From Platanthera guangdongensis (lineage: Eukaryota > Streptophyta > Magnoliopsida > Asparagales > Orchidaceae): a stretch of 64,000 nucleotides of DNA. The position numbers and the translations under genes were made by a program. This document shows positions 32,090 through 45,278 of this stretch, in pieces. The notes beneath the pieces are model-generated. The model saw only the letters and a program-made list of their open reading frames with translations, searched no databases and was not told the origin of the DNA. The stretch covers positions 63,904,822-63,968,821 of the forward strand of contig CM077162.1 of assembly GCA_039583875.1 (NCBI GenBank). Direction: 5' to 3'. Each line of letters opens with the position of its first letter. The stretch's first letter is position 1.

Positions 32090-34182
32090 TGAAAGATATT
32101 GGTACCTAAACACCTAGAGGGGGGGTGAATAGGTGACCTAATCCTTTTCTAACTTTGTTGGCAGCAATCAGTTATATCACAGAGTTCTAACAAACACAGC
32201 ATACACAGCACAATTTCAGCACAGTACAGCACACACAGTGTTTTATAGTGGTTCCCCAAGATATGGGTACATCCACTTTCCCCCTTCGCCTATCTAGCAG
32301 TGTACTAGATTCGGCCAAACTCCTCCACTGTCTCAGAACCCAAATTGGTTCCTACACCTCAGGCCCAAGCCTTACACTCAGCTTTATCCCAAAGCACACT
32401 CAGCCAATCAAGGCCTACACTCAGCCAATCCAAGGCCTACACTCAGCCAACCAAGGCCTACACTCAGAGATCTCAATCTCCTACACTCAGGCTAAAAGCC
32501 CTACCCTCAGCCTTTATAATTTTAGGCTTACAAATCACTCAGATCCAATGGATCCTACAAGTTAAAAAGATATTACAAATAAAACTCTACAACTCAGAAT
32601 ATAAGAGGGGAGTTGAGAGATTCTTGATGAGTTCTTGGAAGAACTCAGCTGGATCCAATCTGACTTAGCTTTCTTCAAAGCTTCTTGAGTAGAACTGAAT
32701 AAGATGAATCCTCTGCAGTTGTTCCTTGACCTCTGCTTCTTAGAATCAGAATTGAATCTGAATCCTTCTTCTCAGCCTAGTTCCAGAGGCTGATTTCTTG
32801 GATGGAGCCCTCTCTCTCCAACTTCTTAGATCTGCACTTGGACTGCAAGATCTTCTTGTGTTGATACTCTGTATATCACTTTTCTGATTACTTGAATAAT
32901 CTGTACCACTTGTTTAATCACTTGATCAACTCTTTCAACAACACAACAACAGTTTCTGTAAACTGTGGGTGCCTATTTATAGGCCTTCTTCATGGTAACC
33001 GGCTGGTCCGGTTCATAACTGACTTCTGACATCTCTGACAGTTGCTGTAGACCGGCTGGATCGGCAGCTGTCATGTCAACAGTCACTTCTTGAAATCTCT
33101 AACTGTCGTAAGTGTCGAGACTTTCTGTCTTTAAGTGTCGACACTTATAGACCAAGTGTCGACACATGCTTTGTAAGTGTCGACACAAGTCTACAAGGTG
33201 TCGACACATTTCCTTGTATGTCTCGACACAGATTCTTCTGCATGTGTCGACACTGAAATTGAGTGTCGACACAAGTACTTGTTCTTCTAGCTTTTGCTGA
33301 ATTCTTCTATGTGTCGACACATCTCCTTTGTGTCGACACATCTTCTTGTGTTGAATCTGTCAAGTGTCGACACTGCTTCTTGGTGTCGACACATAGTCTT
33401 CTATGTTGAATCTTGCTGAGTGTCGACACAGCTCCTTGTGTCGACACACCTTCTTGTTGTTGAGACTTCAGCTGAGTGTCGACACATTCCCATAGTGTCG
33501 ACACTTGTACTTAGAATATTTGTTGTTCTTTCTGTTCTTTGCTAAGTGTCGACACAGCTCCTTGTGTCGACACTTTCTTCAAGTGTTGAGTCTTTAGCTG
33601 TGTGTCGACCATTGTTCTGGGTGTCGACACATACTTCAAATGTTGACTCTTCTGTTGAGTGTCGACACATTGTGTTGAGTGTCGACACATGCTTCAAGTG
33701 CTGACTCTTCTGCTTAGTGTCGACACATTGTGTTGAGTGTCGACACTTGTACTTAGACTCTGCAGACTTTTGCTGAGTGTCGACACAGCTCCAAGTGTCG
33801 ACACTTTCTGGTGTAGACACAGCTTCACTGGGTGTCGACACAGCTCCTTGTGTCGACACTTTCTGTCTGCACTTTTTTCACTGAGTGTCGACACAGCTCC
33901 AAGTGTCGACACTTTCTGTCTGGTGTCGACTCTGCATCCCAGGTGTCGACACAATGACTCCAAGTGTCGACACTGCTTGTCTGGGTGTCGACACAAGTCT
34001 TCTTAAGTGTCGACACTTTCCCTCTGGGTGTCGACACATGGACTTAGAAACTTTTTGCTTCAGTCCAGTACTTTCTTAACCTGCACAAGTAACTCAAACA
34101 TACATCAAATACATTATGATGTATATCATTGAGTTGGGTGAGGCTTCTTCAAATCAGGTACATTTGACCAATGTACCCAACA
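32090..34182 (-). repeat. 3' LTR of element B
   Basis: 2093 bp, TG...CA in minus orientation, ending CCCAACA at 34182 next to the PPT. It contains the GTGTCGACAC array (about 33112-34035), TATA box on the minus strand (32972-32981) and the GAGTGTAGG repeats (about 32370-32520). It differs from the 5' LTR by scattered substitutions and small indels. Confidence 0.95.
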
Positions 34183-34197
34183 ATCTCCCCCTATTTG
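34183..34197 (-). other. polypurine tract of element B
   Basis: The minus strand reads AAATAGGGGGAGAT immediately before TGTTGGG of the 3' LTR. Confidence 0.9.
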
Positions 34198-34473
34198 GAG
34201 AAGTCATAACCCTTAGTCAATGATATACACCATCATAATTAAAATTACAAAATGATGTACAGCAGATTATTCAGCAGGGTAAACATAAACATGTAAAATT
34301 CACACATGTATACACATTCATCATTGCAGAACAATCAAGAAATAGACACATTACAGAACAATCATGAAATATATTTATCATATATTGTTCTAACATTTTT
34401 CTTATACATCTTCAATGTTTTACAAAAATTTTTCATTAAAAAGATTACAACATATCTTCAAGTAAATCCTAAT

Positions 34474-37303
34474 CTATTTCTGATCAGGTTCCTTGATAAC
34501 AATTCCCTTGCCAGCTTGGACTTGAGCTTTGACAGGGGCTTCAGCAGTTTCAGCAGCATCAGCAGGCTTCTTGCCTTTTAAGTCCTTCTTCTTCAGCTCT
34601 TCTGCTTTGATTTTCTGTCCTCTCAAAATAGTGAATGGCTTGGGGAAGTACTTGCTAGGCTCCACAGCAGTAGGAGGTAGCTTTCCATCTTAGCCTTCCT
34701 TCTAATTGTACTATGGCCTCCTGCCTGATCTCATGTTTCTCCATTCTGCTTCAGAGAACCACTTTGTTCCTATCATTCATGTTGTCTTTGGCAGCTTTCC
34801 AGGCAGTTAGAATTATATTTCTAGAGGTAGGGCTCCATTGTTCAAATCTGGCTTTTGTTCTGCTTGTTCCCTAAACCTCTTTTAGACAACCTTGTCTCTT
34901 CTTCTTTGTTCTAGCCTCTTGCATAGCTGCAGAAATAGGTTGAACAACCTTTTCAATATGAACATTGCCTTGCCCTCAGTTGGGCTATACATTGTGCTGA
35001 CATCTGCTTGAACCATGTCAAAATCTGGAGGTGGATAATCACTTGAGCTACTTCTGTTGCTCACCTCCAAGATATGCAGTTGAATCCCTGATTCAGCCAC
35101 ATTATCATCATCACAGTGGAGGATAGCCCAGTGTAGCTCTGATGGAGTTAGATATCCATTTGGCATGGTCAGAGCTAGCTTTGACTAATACTCTCTCCCC
35201 CTTTATGACTTCTCTGGCCATATGGTCTCTGACATCATCCTTTTGAAATCTTATTTGACTATCCAAGTACCTGATTCCCTCTTTAAAGTAGGTCTGAGCT
35301 TAGTGAGCTGTTCAGAGATGTCCTTCTGGAATCTTGAATTGCAGTCTTGACAGCAGTAATCTCAGCTTGAAATACTTTATCAAAGTCAGCCTTAGCAGCA
35401 GCAGCAGATGTAGAAGGTTCAGCAGTCTTATTCTTCAATCAGTGACTATAGCATTGTGGAGGCAGTCAAATTATCATTCATTCTTAACTGATTCTCCAGC
35501 ACATATCCTTGCTTTAATGCTATATCATCTACCTGAGCCTTGATCTTCTCCTGGTGAGTTGCCAAATAGACCACTGCATTCCCACCCTTGTGGAAGCAGT
35601 CAGTCATCTCCTTCTTGTTCATGTTCATTTCAAACCTTATAGATTTTATATCTTGTGCAAGATCAAACTGTAGGGACTTGTGCCCTTCATCCACATAAGC
35701 CTCTATTGCTTTCCTTTGCTCATCTAACTTGATCTGCATGGCAATCATCAAAGCACTATAATCAACTGTTGGAGCTTGTGAACTATAGGCTGTGGGCTAT
35801 AGATTGCAAGGCTTTCTTGTAACTCTGGCTTCTTCTTTTAAAAACATATAATTTCTTCCTCTTAGCCTTTGTAGCCTCATCTTCTTCAAATTCTGAAGTG
35901 CTGGCTATTTCAACCCTTTTCTTAGGGTTTGGAGGTTTGTCAGCTGGCACAGCAGTTGCCTTCTCAGGTTCTTGCCTAATAGGCTCTTCCAGAACTTCCA
36001 TGTGCTCCCCCTCAGCAGCAGCACTCTTATCTTCAGCAGCAGCATCCTTGTCCATATCAAAATCTTCTTGATCTAGATTTAGGAATAAATCCTCCATTGT
36101 ATATTCAGGTGGAGATGGAGCTGGAGACAGTCTTTGCTCTTCAACCACTGATTCAGGTACCACTTCTTGTTCAGCAGATTTGTCTTCTAAAACAACATCT
36201 GGAACTTGACTGTCTAGCTGAGTTTGCTGAAGATCATCAGACAAATTAGCATCTTCTATAATATAGTCTAATGTTTTTAGGTCAGTGAGTACCTCTTGGA
36301 TAATGATGGTGGCTTGCTCACTGTCTAGAGTAGATGGTTCTTCTACTACTGGAAGCTCCCCCTGGCTGTGATCCCTATGGATGGGGCTAGCTTGAGGTAG
36401 CTCCCCCTGGATCTCAGCATTGTCTGCAGTAGTAGGGGTCTTCTCTGCAGTCACATCCTCTTAGTCATCAGGAGTGAAGACAACATGTTCTTCACTATCA
36501 GAACTGCTGGAGGACTCTTGTGCCACAGCAGCAGTTTTTCTCTTCTTCTTAGGAGGAATCTCCTTCTCAGTAACTGGCTTCTCTGGGGTTGCCACTTCCT
36601 TGGACAACACCCTGTCCCATCTGTAAAATATCCTTTGGTCCATCTTGCTCATGTGATTGATCTTGCTTCCAGCAGCATTGCTCATTACCTCTGGTATTGT
36701 ACCAGCTAGGTAGAGACTTAGAATTCTGCCCAGATTGGGCTTCTTCAAGCTCTCCTTGATCTTGTCAAAAACCACTAGAGACCAGTCTGTTCTTAGAGTA
36801 AAGATTATTCTGGTCATAATTTCAAACATAGAGGCAGACACCCTGTCATGCCCTCCAGTCTTGCTGAGAATAACCTTGCCCACAATTTCAGACATGAATT
36901 TTCCTTGACTGTTCATGCCTTTCCTGTTGAATACCGAGCCTATCTTCATCTTGGGATCAAGACCACACCAGGTTAAAGCTTCCCTGTTCTTTGAAGTAGT
37001 TACTTCTTCTTCATCTTGAGTCTTGGGTAGCTGGAGTACCTTTCTCAGACTTTTTGGAGAAATCTTGACCTTAGATCCATGAACTCTGGATTTGATCCTG
37101 TATCCAGATTCATCTACAGCAGCTCCATTAAGGAATTCAAGAACTTCCTTCTTCCAAATCTTGGTTGGTTCTGAAACCAAGTATTCTAGTCCAGAATTGG
37201 CGACTAGGGTTATCACCAATTGGATTTCTTGATCTGCGTCGTCGAACGCGCCGCGCACCAGCTCATAGCCCTCGTTCACGTTCTCCTCAAGCTTAGGAGC
37301 CAT
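34474..37303 (-). pseudogene. ORF3 of element B (broken), function unknown
   Basis: ATG at 37303, MAPKLEENVNEGYELVRGAF. The N-terminal domain is intact for 280 codons to 36461, where a stop follows TPDD. The acidic part then continues (36454-35783), then the coiled-coil-like part (35751-35446) with frame changes, and the basic C-terminus (34665-34474) ending EPDQK. The open N-terminal piece shows the conserved blocks EYLVSEPTKIWKKEVLEFLNG, VHGSKVKISPKSLRKVLQLP, WCGLDPKMKIGSVFNRKGMN and KMDQRIFYRWDRVLSKE. The pattern W-K-x-E-V-x-x-F ... V-x-G-x-x-V-x-x-S ... L-x-L-P recalls the putative plant transposon protein domain found in other plant retroelements (from memory; a profile search would decide). 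Predicted soluble, with a KKKRK nuclear-signal-like run. Confidence 0.75.
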
Positions 37304-37398
37304 TAGGGTTTGGAGAATTTGTCTTTAGAAAAGAGAAGTGTCGACACAAGAGTTTTGGTCTCGAAACTTTGAAAGCGTGTCGACAAACAAAGACAGAA

Positions 37399-37409
37399 CC
37401 CTATTTATA
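37399..37409 (-). promoter_or_regulatory. candidate internal promoter (TATA box) for ORF3, element B
   Basis: The minus strand reads TATAAATAGGG from 37409, about 100 bp before the ORF3 ATG at 37303. It follows the palindrome array 37456-37785 in the direction of transcription. Confidence 0.65.
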
Positions 37410-37455
37410 CCTTCCTGATTTTGAAGATGAACAGGCGGGACAGCTAGCTTAACAT

Positions 37456-37785
37456 GTGTCGACACTGGCAATAAGTGTCGACACTGACTTATAATGTCTC
37501 GACACACATGTGTCGACACAAGTTTAGTCAACAGATATTATGTGTCGACACTTGGTTATGTGTCGACACAACATAACTCGACACATCGTCGAGACTTTAC
37601 TTAGAAAATTCTGAGTAAAACATAAGTGTCGACACCATATTGGATGTGTCGACACCTAATTGACATGTGTCGACACTAACATTCTGAAGTGTCGACACCA
37701 CATTCCTAGATGTGTTGACACCTTTTTCCTGAAGTGTCGACACCACTATTCTGTGTCGACATAGACTTGTCTATGTGTCGACACC
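37456..37785. repeat. GTGTCGACAC array between pol and ORF3, element B
   Basis: About a dozen exact or one-mismatch copies, in reverse orientation to the arrays at 25169-25500 and 47615-47943 and co-linear with them. One more exact copy lies downstream of the TATA box at about 37338. Confidence 0.9.
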
Positions 37786-37816
37786 TTTTTACTTAGCCAA
37801 TTTCTATTCTGTAAAC

Positions 37817-40800
37817 TTAGTCTAAGTTTATCATTCCTAGTTCAATTTTGAATCTATTGAACTTAGCTTCTTCTAGGGGCTTAGTAAACATATCAGCTAC
37901 TTGTTCATGTTTTTTAAAACATATTCAAGTGAAATATCTTCTCTTTCTACATGTTCTCTAAGAAAGTGATATTTAATCTCAATATGTTTTGTTCTACTAT
38001 GAGATACAGGGTTATTAGCTATTGAAATAGCACTTGTAGAATCACAGAAAAGTGGAGTTCTACTTACCTGAAATCCATAGTCCTCTAGCTGATGTTGAAT
38101 CCACAGAAGTTGAGCACAGCAACTTCCTGCAGCTACATATTCTGACTCAGCTGTGGAGATAGCCACACTAGTCTGCTTTTTGCTGCTCCATGAAATTAGT
38201 CTCCCACCTAGGAATTGACAGGTTCCAGTAGTCCTCTTTCTATCCTCTTTGCATCCTGCAAAGTCTGCATCTGAATAACCTGTTAGATCAAAGTCTCCAT
38301 TCCTAGGGTACCAGAGGCCTAGATAGGGAGTGCCCTTTAGATATCTCAAAATTCTCTTGACTGCAGTCAAGTGAGACTCTTTAGGGCAGGCTTGATACCT
38401 TGCACAAACACATGTAGCATACATGATGTCTGGTCTACTAGTAGTCAAGTATAATAGGGAGCCAACTATCCCTCTATACAAGGTTTCATCTACAGGTTTC
38501 CCTACATCATCCTTGCTAAGAGACATACTTGACCCCATAGGAGTCTTCATGGTACTGGATGAATCCATACCATACTTCCTTATGAGTTCTAGGGTGAACT
38601 TTGACTGACAAATGGACAAACCACTCTCAGTCTGTTTAACTTGGAGACCCAAGAAAAACTTCAGCTCTCCCATACTACTCATTTCAAACTGACCTTGCAT
38701 AAGTTTTGCAAACTTTTTGCAAAGGCTGCTTTCAGTAGACCCAAATATAATGTAATCTACATATATTTGGACTAGTATGACTTTGCCTCTAGATTCCCTA
38801 AGGAATAGAGTCTTATCTATTTTCCCTCTTGAGAACTTGTTCTCAATGAGGAAACTAGATAGGGTTTCATACCAAGCCCTAGGGCTTGCTTTAACCCATA
38901 TAAAGCTTTCCTAAGTCTATAGACATAATGAGGTAGAGTTGGATCAACAAAACCTGAAGGCTGCTCCACATAGACTTCTTCTTTCAAATTACCATTTAGG
39001 AATGCTGACTTGACATCCATTTGGTATACCTTGAATCCTTGATAGGTTGCATAGGCCAAGAACATTCTTATGGCTTCCAGTCTGGCTACTGGAGCAAAGG
39101 TTTGATCAAAGTCAATACCTTCTTCTTGCCTATATCCTTTAGCAACCAGTCTAGCCTTATTCTTAATGATGACCCCTTGTTCATCCATCTTATTCCTGTA
39201 GATCCACTTAACTCCTATTACATTGTGGTCTTTAGGTTTAGGAACCAATTCCCAGACCTTGCACCTCTTGAACTGATTAAGCTCTTCTTGCATTTTCTTC
39301 AGTCCATTGTGGATCCATTATTGCTTCTTCAAATCTTTAGGTTCAACTTGAGACAAAAAGCTGGAACAGATTGCAGCATTCATGTTTCTACTCCTGGTTT
39401 GTACTCCTTGTCTTGGATCTCCAATAATCAGCTCTACTGGATGATCTCTAAGATGCCTGTGGGCAGGAGGCATCCTCACTTCAGGTTGAACCACTTCAGC
39501 ATCTGCATCATGCTGTATTCCTTGGATTTCTTCAGCAATTGGCACAGGTAGTTCTCCCCCTGGACAACACTACTCTCCTCTCCTTGCTGTCTTGCAGCAG
39601 GCACTTCTTCTATAGTCAGCTTGTCCATTGTCTTTGTCAAACCTGTGGGGCTGCATACATTGCTAGACAACTCATTATTAATAAGTTTAGTCTCATCAAA
39701 AACTACATGCACTGATTCTTCTACAACTTGTGTAGTCAAGTTGTAGACTCTATAAGCCTTACTATTATTGCTGTACCCAACAAAAATTCCCTCTTGGGAC
39801 TTGGCAGCAAACTTAGTTATGTAAGACTTCCCATTGTTAAGTATGAAGCATTTGCAACCAAAGATCCTGAAGTAGGATAGATTTGGTTTCCTGCCTTTCA
39901 CAACTTCATAGGGGTCTTGTTTAGCCCTTTAGTGATGGTAGCCCTATTTATAACATGGCATGCAGTGTTAACTGCTTCAGCCCAGAAATACTCTGGTAGT
40001 GATGTATCACTTAGTAGGGTTCTACCAGCCTCTATCAAGGTCCTATTTTTCCTTTCAGCAATGCCATTTTGCTGAGGTGTTCTAGGTGAAGAGAATTCTT
40101 GAAATATCTCAAAGTCTTCACATAGTTTTGTCATGCTTTCAGATTGAAACTCAGTACCATGGTCACTTCTAATTTTTACCACAGTACTATTAAGTTCATT
40201 ATGAATTTGCTTGACAAAGCTGTAGAAGACACTAGGTGTTTCAGATTTCTGTCTTAAGAAGAACACCCAGGAAAACCTTGAGTAGTCATCTACAACTACA
40301 AGGGTATAGACCTTCCTACCTAAGCTGTGAACTAGCATTGGACCAAAGAGATCCAAATGCAAGAGGTACAAACACCTCACAGCATCTTTGTTATCTATGC
40401 TTCTAAAGGTGGATTTAGTCTGCTTGCCCTTTTGACAAGCTGAGCAAATGCCATCTTTAACACACTTAACTTGAGGACCATTCCTCACTAACTCTTTGCT
40501 AAAGAGTTTTCTAATTGTCTTGTAGTTAAGATGGGCCAGCCTCTTGTGCCATTTGACACAATGAGAGACTGTCTCATCAGCTACAAGACAAACTGGAGAA
40601 CCATTGTTCTCAATCATAATGTCTAGGCAGTAGACATTTCTCTTCCTATAACCTGTCAAGATGATCTCTTAATCACTTGACCTCTTGATATGACAACCAT
40701 TTTTAACAAATGAGATGTCATACCCTACATCACTTAACTGACTTATACTTATTAGGTTGTGTTTCAACCCTTTAACATAAGCCACTTGAGTAATAGTAAC

Positions 40801-40989
40801 TAAGTTTGAAGAAATGTTACCAAACCCTTTGATGATTCCTTTTTCAGAACCACCAAAGGTCACTTTAGGACTATTTTTGATTGGAATGTAGTCCTTCAGT
40901 AGTCCCCTAGTTCCAGTCATATGTCTGGAACATCCACTGTCCAAGTACCATGTAGGGGTATGACCACTTGGACTCACCTGCAAAACAGA
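37817..40989 (-). pseudogene. pol: Pol of element B: protease, integrase, RT, RNase H (broken)
   Basis: It begins without ATG after the TAA at 40992-40990. Protease site DSGCSRHMTG is intact. TAA near 40669 replaces a CAA of A. Integrase is open 40659-39898 with WHKRLAHLNYKTI ... CSACQKGKQ, SDHGTEF and AERKNR. A lost C near 39905 shifts the frame, with further shifts near 39540 and 38870. RT runs 39293-38817 plus the following part. The active site reads YVDY (38752-38763) because GAC became TAC, which should abolish catalysis. RNase H (38700-37897) keeps YSDADFAG, TAESEYVAAG and CDSTSA. The final codons lie past a shift at about 37900, with the stop at 37819-37817. Confidence 0.93.
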
Positions 40990-43032
40990 TTAATGGACCT
41001 TAGAACCCAAAGCAATCTTGGGTCCTTGGTACTTGTTAGTCTGTAACTTGACAAAGCTACCTACTAGCTTTCCACCAGGTAGCTTGCTACTCACCTTGGC
41101 ACTGGCATTGTACCAATAGTCCATTGCAAAATGGCCAATCTTGCCACAGCACCAGCATTCAAACTTGTTGTACCTTTGCTTAGGTACTGCCTTGGCTGTC
41201 TTGACTACAGCAGGTTTGTTGAATGTTGGGGCTTTGCCCTTGGACTTAGACTTGGACTGCTCAGTTCTTGCAGGTCTAACAAAACCCAGTCCAGCCTTGC
41301 CTTTATGATGAACAAATTCATCAATTAAAGGTAGCACTGATTTAGGTTTTGAAAACCTAGCAACAAGCTCTCTTTATTTCTGAAGATTGATCTCCAGTCT
41401 CTTAATTTGATCATTCTTATAGGTGATAGTTCCCATCTGAATCACAGTAATGTGTTTCATCCTGGCTACCTCATTCAGTTTTTGATCAAATTGTTTCTCA
41501 AAATCTGTTGCAACAGCCTTGAGATCTGCAATCTCCTTTGCCTGACTTTTGGCTAGGGTCTTGCTTTTCTTGTAGGCTTGCAACAGTACCTTATATTCAT
41601 CTATGAGCTGATGAATATCTTCCTCAGACTCAGATATATTCTCATCACTTGATGAAGAAAAATCTGATTCTGAACTAGAACAAGAAACTGAATTTAAACT
41701 TGAACTTTGTACCTGACTGGGTCCTGGCTGCTCCAGAATTTTGGCACTCTCTGTCAAAGCCATTAGCCCTTGGCAATGACTGTCTTCTTGTTCATAAATT
41801 GATTCCAAGATCTCCATGAATTCTTCCTCTTCTTCTTCTGCATACAGCCCTATGTAGGCTTCAACCTCAGACTCAGTTTCTGAAGAAGATATATCTGATA
41901 GAGTCTTCTCCTTCTTAGCAACAAAAGACTTTTCTTTCTTTCCTTTGAAGTGAGTCTTTTTCCTGTCACCAGATTCCTTTCTCTTCTCTGGACAATCTGC
42001 AATAACATGGCCTTGTCTATTGCAGCAATAGCAAACAATCTTTGAACAAGTTGCCTTGCTTTATTTTGTCCTTTTCTTGTCATTCTTTGAAGACCTCTTT
42101 TTTTGATAAGAGTCTTCCTTTCCTTGTGATGTAGAAGGCCTTGACCTCCACTGTTTCTTTTTCAAAAACTTCTGAAAGTGTCTAGTGAAAGCAGCAAAGT
42201 CTTCATCACTTTCACTGCTCTTAGACTTAGTGTTGTCAGACTCATCAGACACTGATTCAACTACCTCTGGAGGTGGAGTTGAAGACTTATTCCTGCACTT
42301 TCTGGGAACTTCTGTCTTGAAAGCAACCGTTCTTTCTTTGTGCTCAGTCCTTGTTGATTTCTCCTCCTCTTTTCTCACTGTTAACTGCATTTCATAAGAC
42401 AATAGCTTGCCAAACAGTGTGGGAGGAGGAATTTCCCCCAACTTAGCCATTTCTCTTATGGCACAGATCTTGGTGTCCCAATCTTTGGTTAGGGACCTTA
42501 AGAACTTGTCATTTAGTTCATAGTTAGTGAACTCTCTTCCATAAGACATGAGTTCATTAACTATCCTGTAAAATTTCTTATAGCACTCAGTGATGCTATC
42601 ACCCTTTCCTTGCCTAAAGCTCTCATACTCCTAATTTAGCAAGGACTTCTTATCTTGCCTAACTTCTTCAGAACCTTCCATATAGACAATGAGAGTATCC
42701 CACATCTCTTTTGCTGTCTTACAGTGAATTAAGTTCTGAAAAGTGGCATCATCAATGGCACTCAGTATTATGTTCTGTGCCCTATTGTCCATGGTGGCTA
42801 GGACAATTTCATCCTTAGTCATCTCAGAGAAATCCTTTGGAGTCCTCTGATTTGCATCCAATACCGAAATCTTCATTGGCACATAAGGCCCTTCCTTAAC
42901 TGTAATGTAGATTCTAGGGTCAGAGGCTTCCATAAATAGCCTTACCCTCTCTTTCCAGATCCCAAAGATCTCTTTCCTGCATATGGGTAATTTCATGGAA
43001 CCCAATTCCTTGTGATTCTCATAAGAACCCAT
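40990..43032 (-). pseudogene. gag: Gag of element B, one frame with point stops
   Basis: ATG at 43032, MGSYENHKELGSMKLP, to GSKVH and TAA at 40992-40990, about 680 codons. The whole length is one reading frame, unlike A. Stops at 42631 (TAG for CAG), near 42061 (TAA) and near 41374 (TAA) interrupt it. Knuckle 1 CYCCNRQGHVIADC (about 42033-41992) and knuckle 2 CWCCGKIGHFAMDY (about 41160-41119; last Cys replaced by Tyr) are present, with acidic Ser-rich and coiled-coil-like stretches between them. Confidence 0.9.
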
Positions 43033-43130
43033 GTTTCTTGATGTTCTTGAATTTTTTGAATCTGTGAATTGCCTTACACTGAATCTGCCAAACAGGATCT
43101 CCTCAGACTGTTAGTCCTTATTTTGAGGAA

Positions 43131-43146
43131 ACTCGCTTTGATACCA
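43131..43146 (-). other. primer binding site of element B
   Basis: The minus strand reads TGGTATCAAAGCGAGT two bases inside the 5' LTR. It differs from A by G-to-A at one position and a few bases beyond, but the 8-base tRNA-Met core is kept. Confidence 0.88.
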
Positions 43147-43148
43147 CT

Positions 43149-45278
43149 TGAAAGATATGGTACCTAAACACCTAGAGGGGGGGGGGGGGGGTGAATAGGT
43201 GACCTAATCCTTTTCTAACTTTATTGGCAGCAATCAGTTATATCACAGCAAACTAACTAGTTTATCACAGCAAACACAGCATACACAGCAACAATTTCAG
43301 CACAGTACATCACACAGTGATTTATAGTGGTTCCCCAAGATATGGGTACATCCACTTTCCCCCTTCGCCTATCTAGCAGTGTACTAGATTCGGCCAAACT
43401 CCTGCACTGTCTCAGAACCCAAATTGGTTCCTACACCTCAGGCCCAAAGCCTTACAACTCAGCTTTATCCCAAAGCCTACACTCAGCCAATCAAGGCCTA
43501 CACTCAGCCAATCCAAGGCCTACACTCAGCCAACCAAGGCCTACACTCAGAGATCTCAATCTCCTACACTCAGGCCAAATGCCCTACACTCAGCCTTTAT
43601 AATTTTAGACTTACAAATCACTCAGATCCAATGGATCCTACCAGTTAAAAAGATATTACAAAATACAACTCTACAACTTAGAAAGATAAGAAGGGAGTTG
43701 AGAGATTCTTGATGAGTTCTTGGAAGAACTCAGCTGGATCCAATCTGACTTAGCTTTCTTCAAAGCTTCTTGAGTAGAACTGAATAAGACTGAATCCTCT
43801 GCAGTTGTTCCTTGACCTCTGCTTCTTAAGAATCAGAATTGAATCTGAATCCTTCTTCTCAGCCTAGTTCCAGAGGCTGATTTCTTGGATGGAGCCCTCT
43901 CTCTCCAACTTCTTAGATCTGCACTTGGACTGCAAGATCTTCTTGTGTTGATACTCAGTATATCACTTTTCTGATTACTTGAATAATCTGTACCACTTGT
44001 TAATCACTTGATCAACTCTTTCAACAACCACACCAACAACAGTTTCTGTAAACTGTGGATGCCTATTTATAGGCCTTCTTCATGGTAACCGGCTGGTCCG
44101 GTTCATAACTGACTTCTGACATCTCTGACAGTTGATGTAGACCGGCTGGATCGGTAGCTGTCATGTCAAATAGTCACTTCTTGAAAATCTCTAACAGTCA
44201 GTAAGTGTCGAGACTTTCTGTCTTTAAGTGTCGACACTTATAGACCAAGTGTCGACACATGCTTTGTAAGTGTCGACACAAGTCTACAAGGTGTCGACAC
44301 ATTTCCTTGTATGTCTCGACACAGATTCTTCTTCATGTGTCGACACTGAAATTGAGTGTCGACACAAGTACTTGTTCTTCTAGCTTTTGCTGAATTCTTC
44401 TATGTGTCGACACATCTCCTTTGTGTCGACACATCTTCTTGTGTTGAATCTGTCAAGTGTCGACACTGCTTCTTGGTGTCGACACATAGTCTTCAATGTT
44501 GAATCTTGCTGAGTGTCGACACAGCTCCTTGTGTCGACACACCTTCTTGTTGTTGAGACTTCAGCTGAGTGTCGACACATTCCCATAGTGTCGACACTTG
44601 TACTTAGAATAATTTGTTGTTCTTTCTGTTCTTTGCTAAGTGTCGACACAGCTCCTTATGTCGACACTTTCTTCAAGTGTTGAGTCTTTAGCTGTGTGTC
44701 GACACATTGTTCTGGGTGTCGACACATACTTCAAATGTTGACTCTTCTGTTGAGTGTCGACACATTGTGTTGAGTGTCGACACATGCTTCAAGTGCTGAC
44801 TCTTCTGCTTAGTGTCGACACATTGTGTTGAGTGTCAATACTTGTACTTAGACTCTGCAGACTTTTGCTGAGTGTCGACACAGCTCCAAGTGTCGACACT
44901 TTCTTGTGTAGACACAGCTTCACTGGGTGTCGACACAGCTCCTTGTGTCGACACTTTCTGTCTGCACTTTTCTTCACTGAGTGTCGACACAGCTCCAAGT
45001 GTCGACACTTTCTGTCTGGTGTCGACTCTGCATCCCAGGTGTCGACACAATGACTCAAAGTGTCGACACTGCTTGTCTGGGTGTCGACACAAGTCTTCTT
45101 AAGTGTCGACACTTTCCCTCTGGGTGTCGACACATGGACTTAGAAACTTTTTGCTTCAGTCCAGTACTTTCTTAACCTGCACAAGTAACCCAAACATACA
45201 TCAAATACATTATGATGTATATCATTGAGTTGGGTGAGGCTTCTTCAAATCAGGTACATTTGACCAATGTACCCAACA
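43149..45278 (-). repeat. 5' LTR of element B
   Basis: 2130 bp, TG...CA in minus orientation, next to GAAGA at 45279. Same parts as the other LTRs: array about 44208-45140, TATA box 44062-44071 on the minus strand, GAGTGTAGG repeats 43430-43590, and a long G-run (plus strand, about 43178-43191) that is longer than in the partner LTR. Confidence 0.95.

Larger units (their letters stand above)
32090..45278 (-). mobile_element. element B, complete SIRE/Maximus-type copia retrotransposon
   Basis: 13.2-kb element with both LTRs (2093 and 2130 bp), primer site, gag, pol, palindromic spacer, ORF3 and PPT, in reverse orientation and flanked by a perfect GAAGA duplication inside the integrase gene of element C. 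It is the clearest complete insertion in the window and younger than C. Gag and the first part of Pol keep one frame with only point stops. Pol has about three frameshifts and a changed RT active site, so it could not now move on its own. Confidence 0.96.

Noticed and set aside
34474..37303. ORF3 as a retroviral-type envelope gene
   Set aside because: Position fits the env-like ORF of SIRE elements, but no signal peptide, membrane anchor or cleavage motif can be seen in the three copies.
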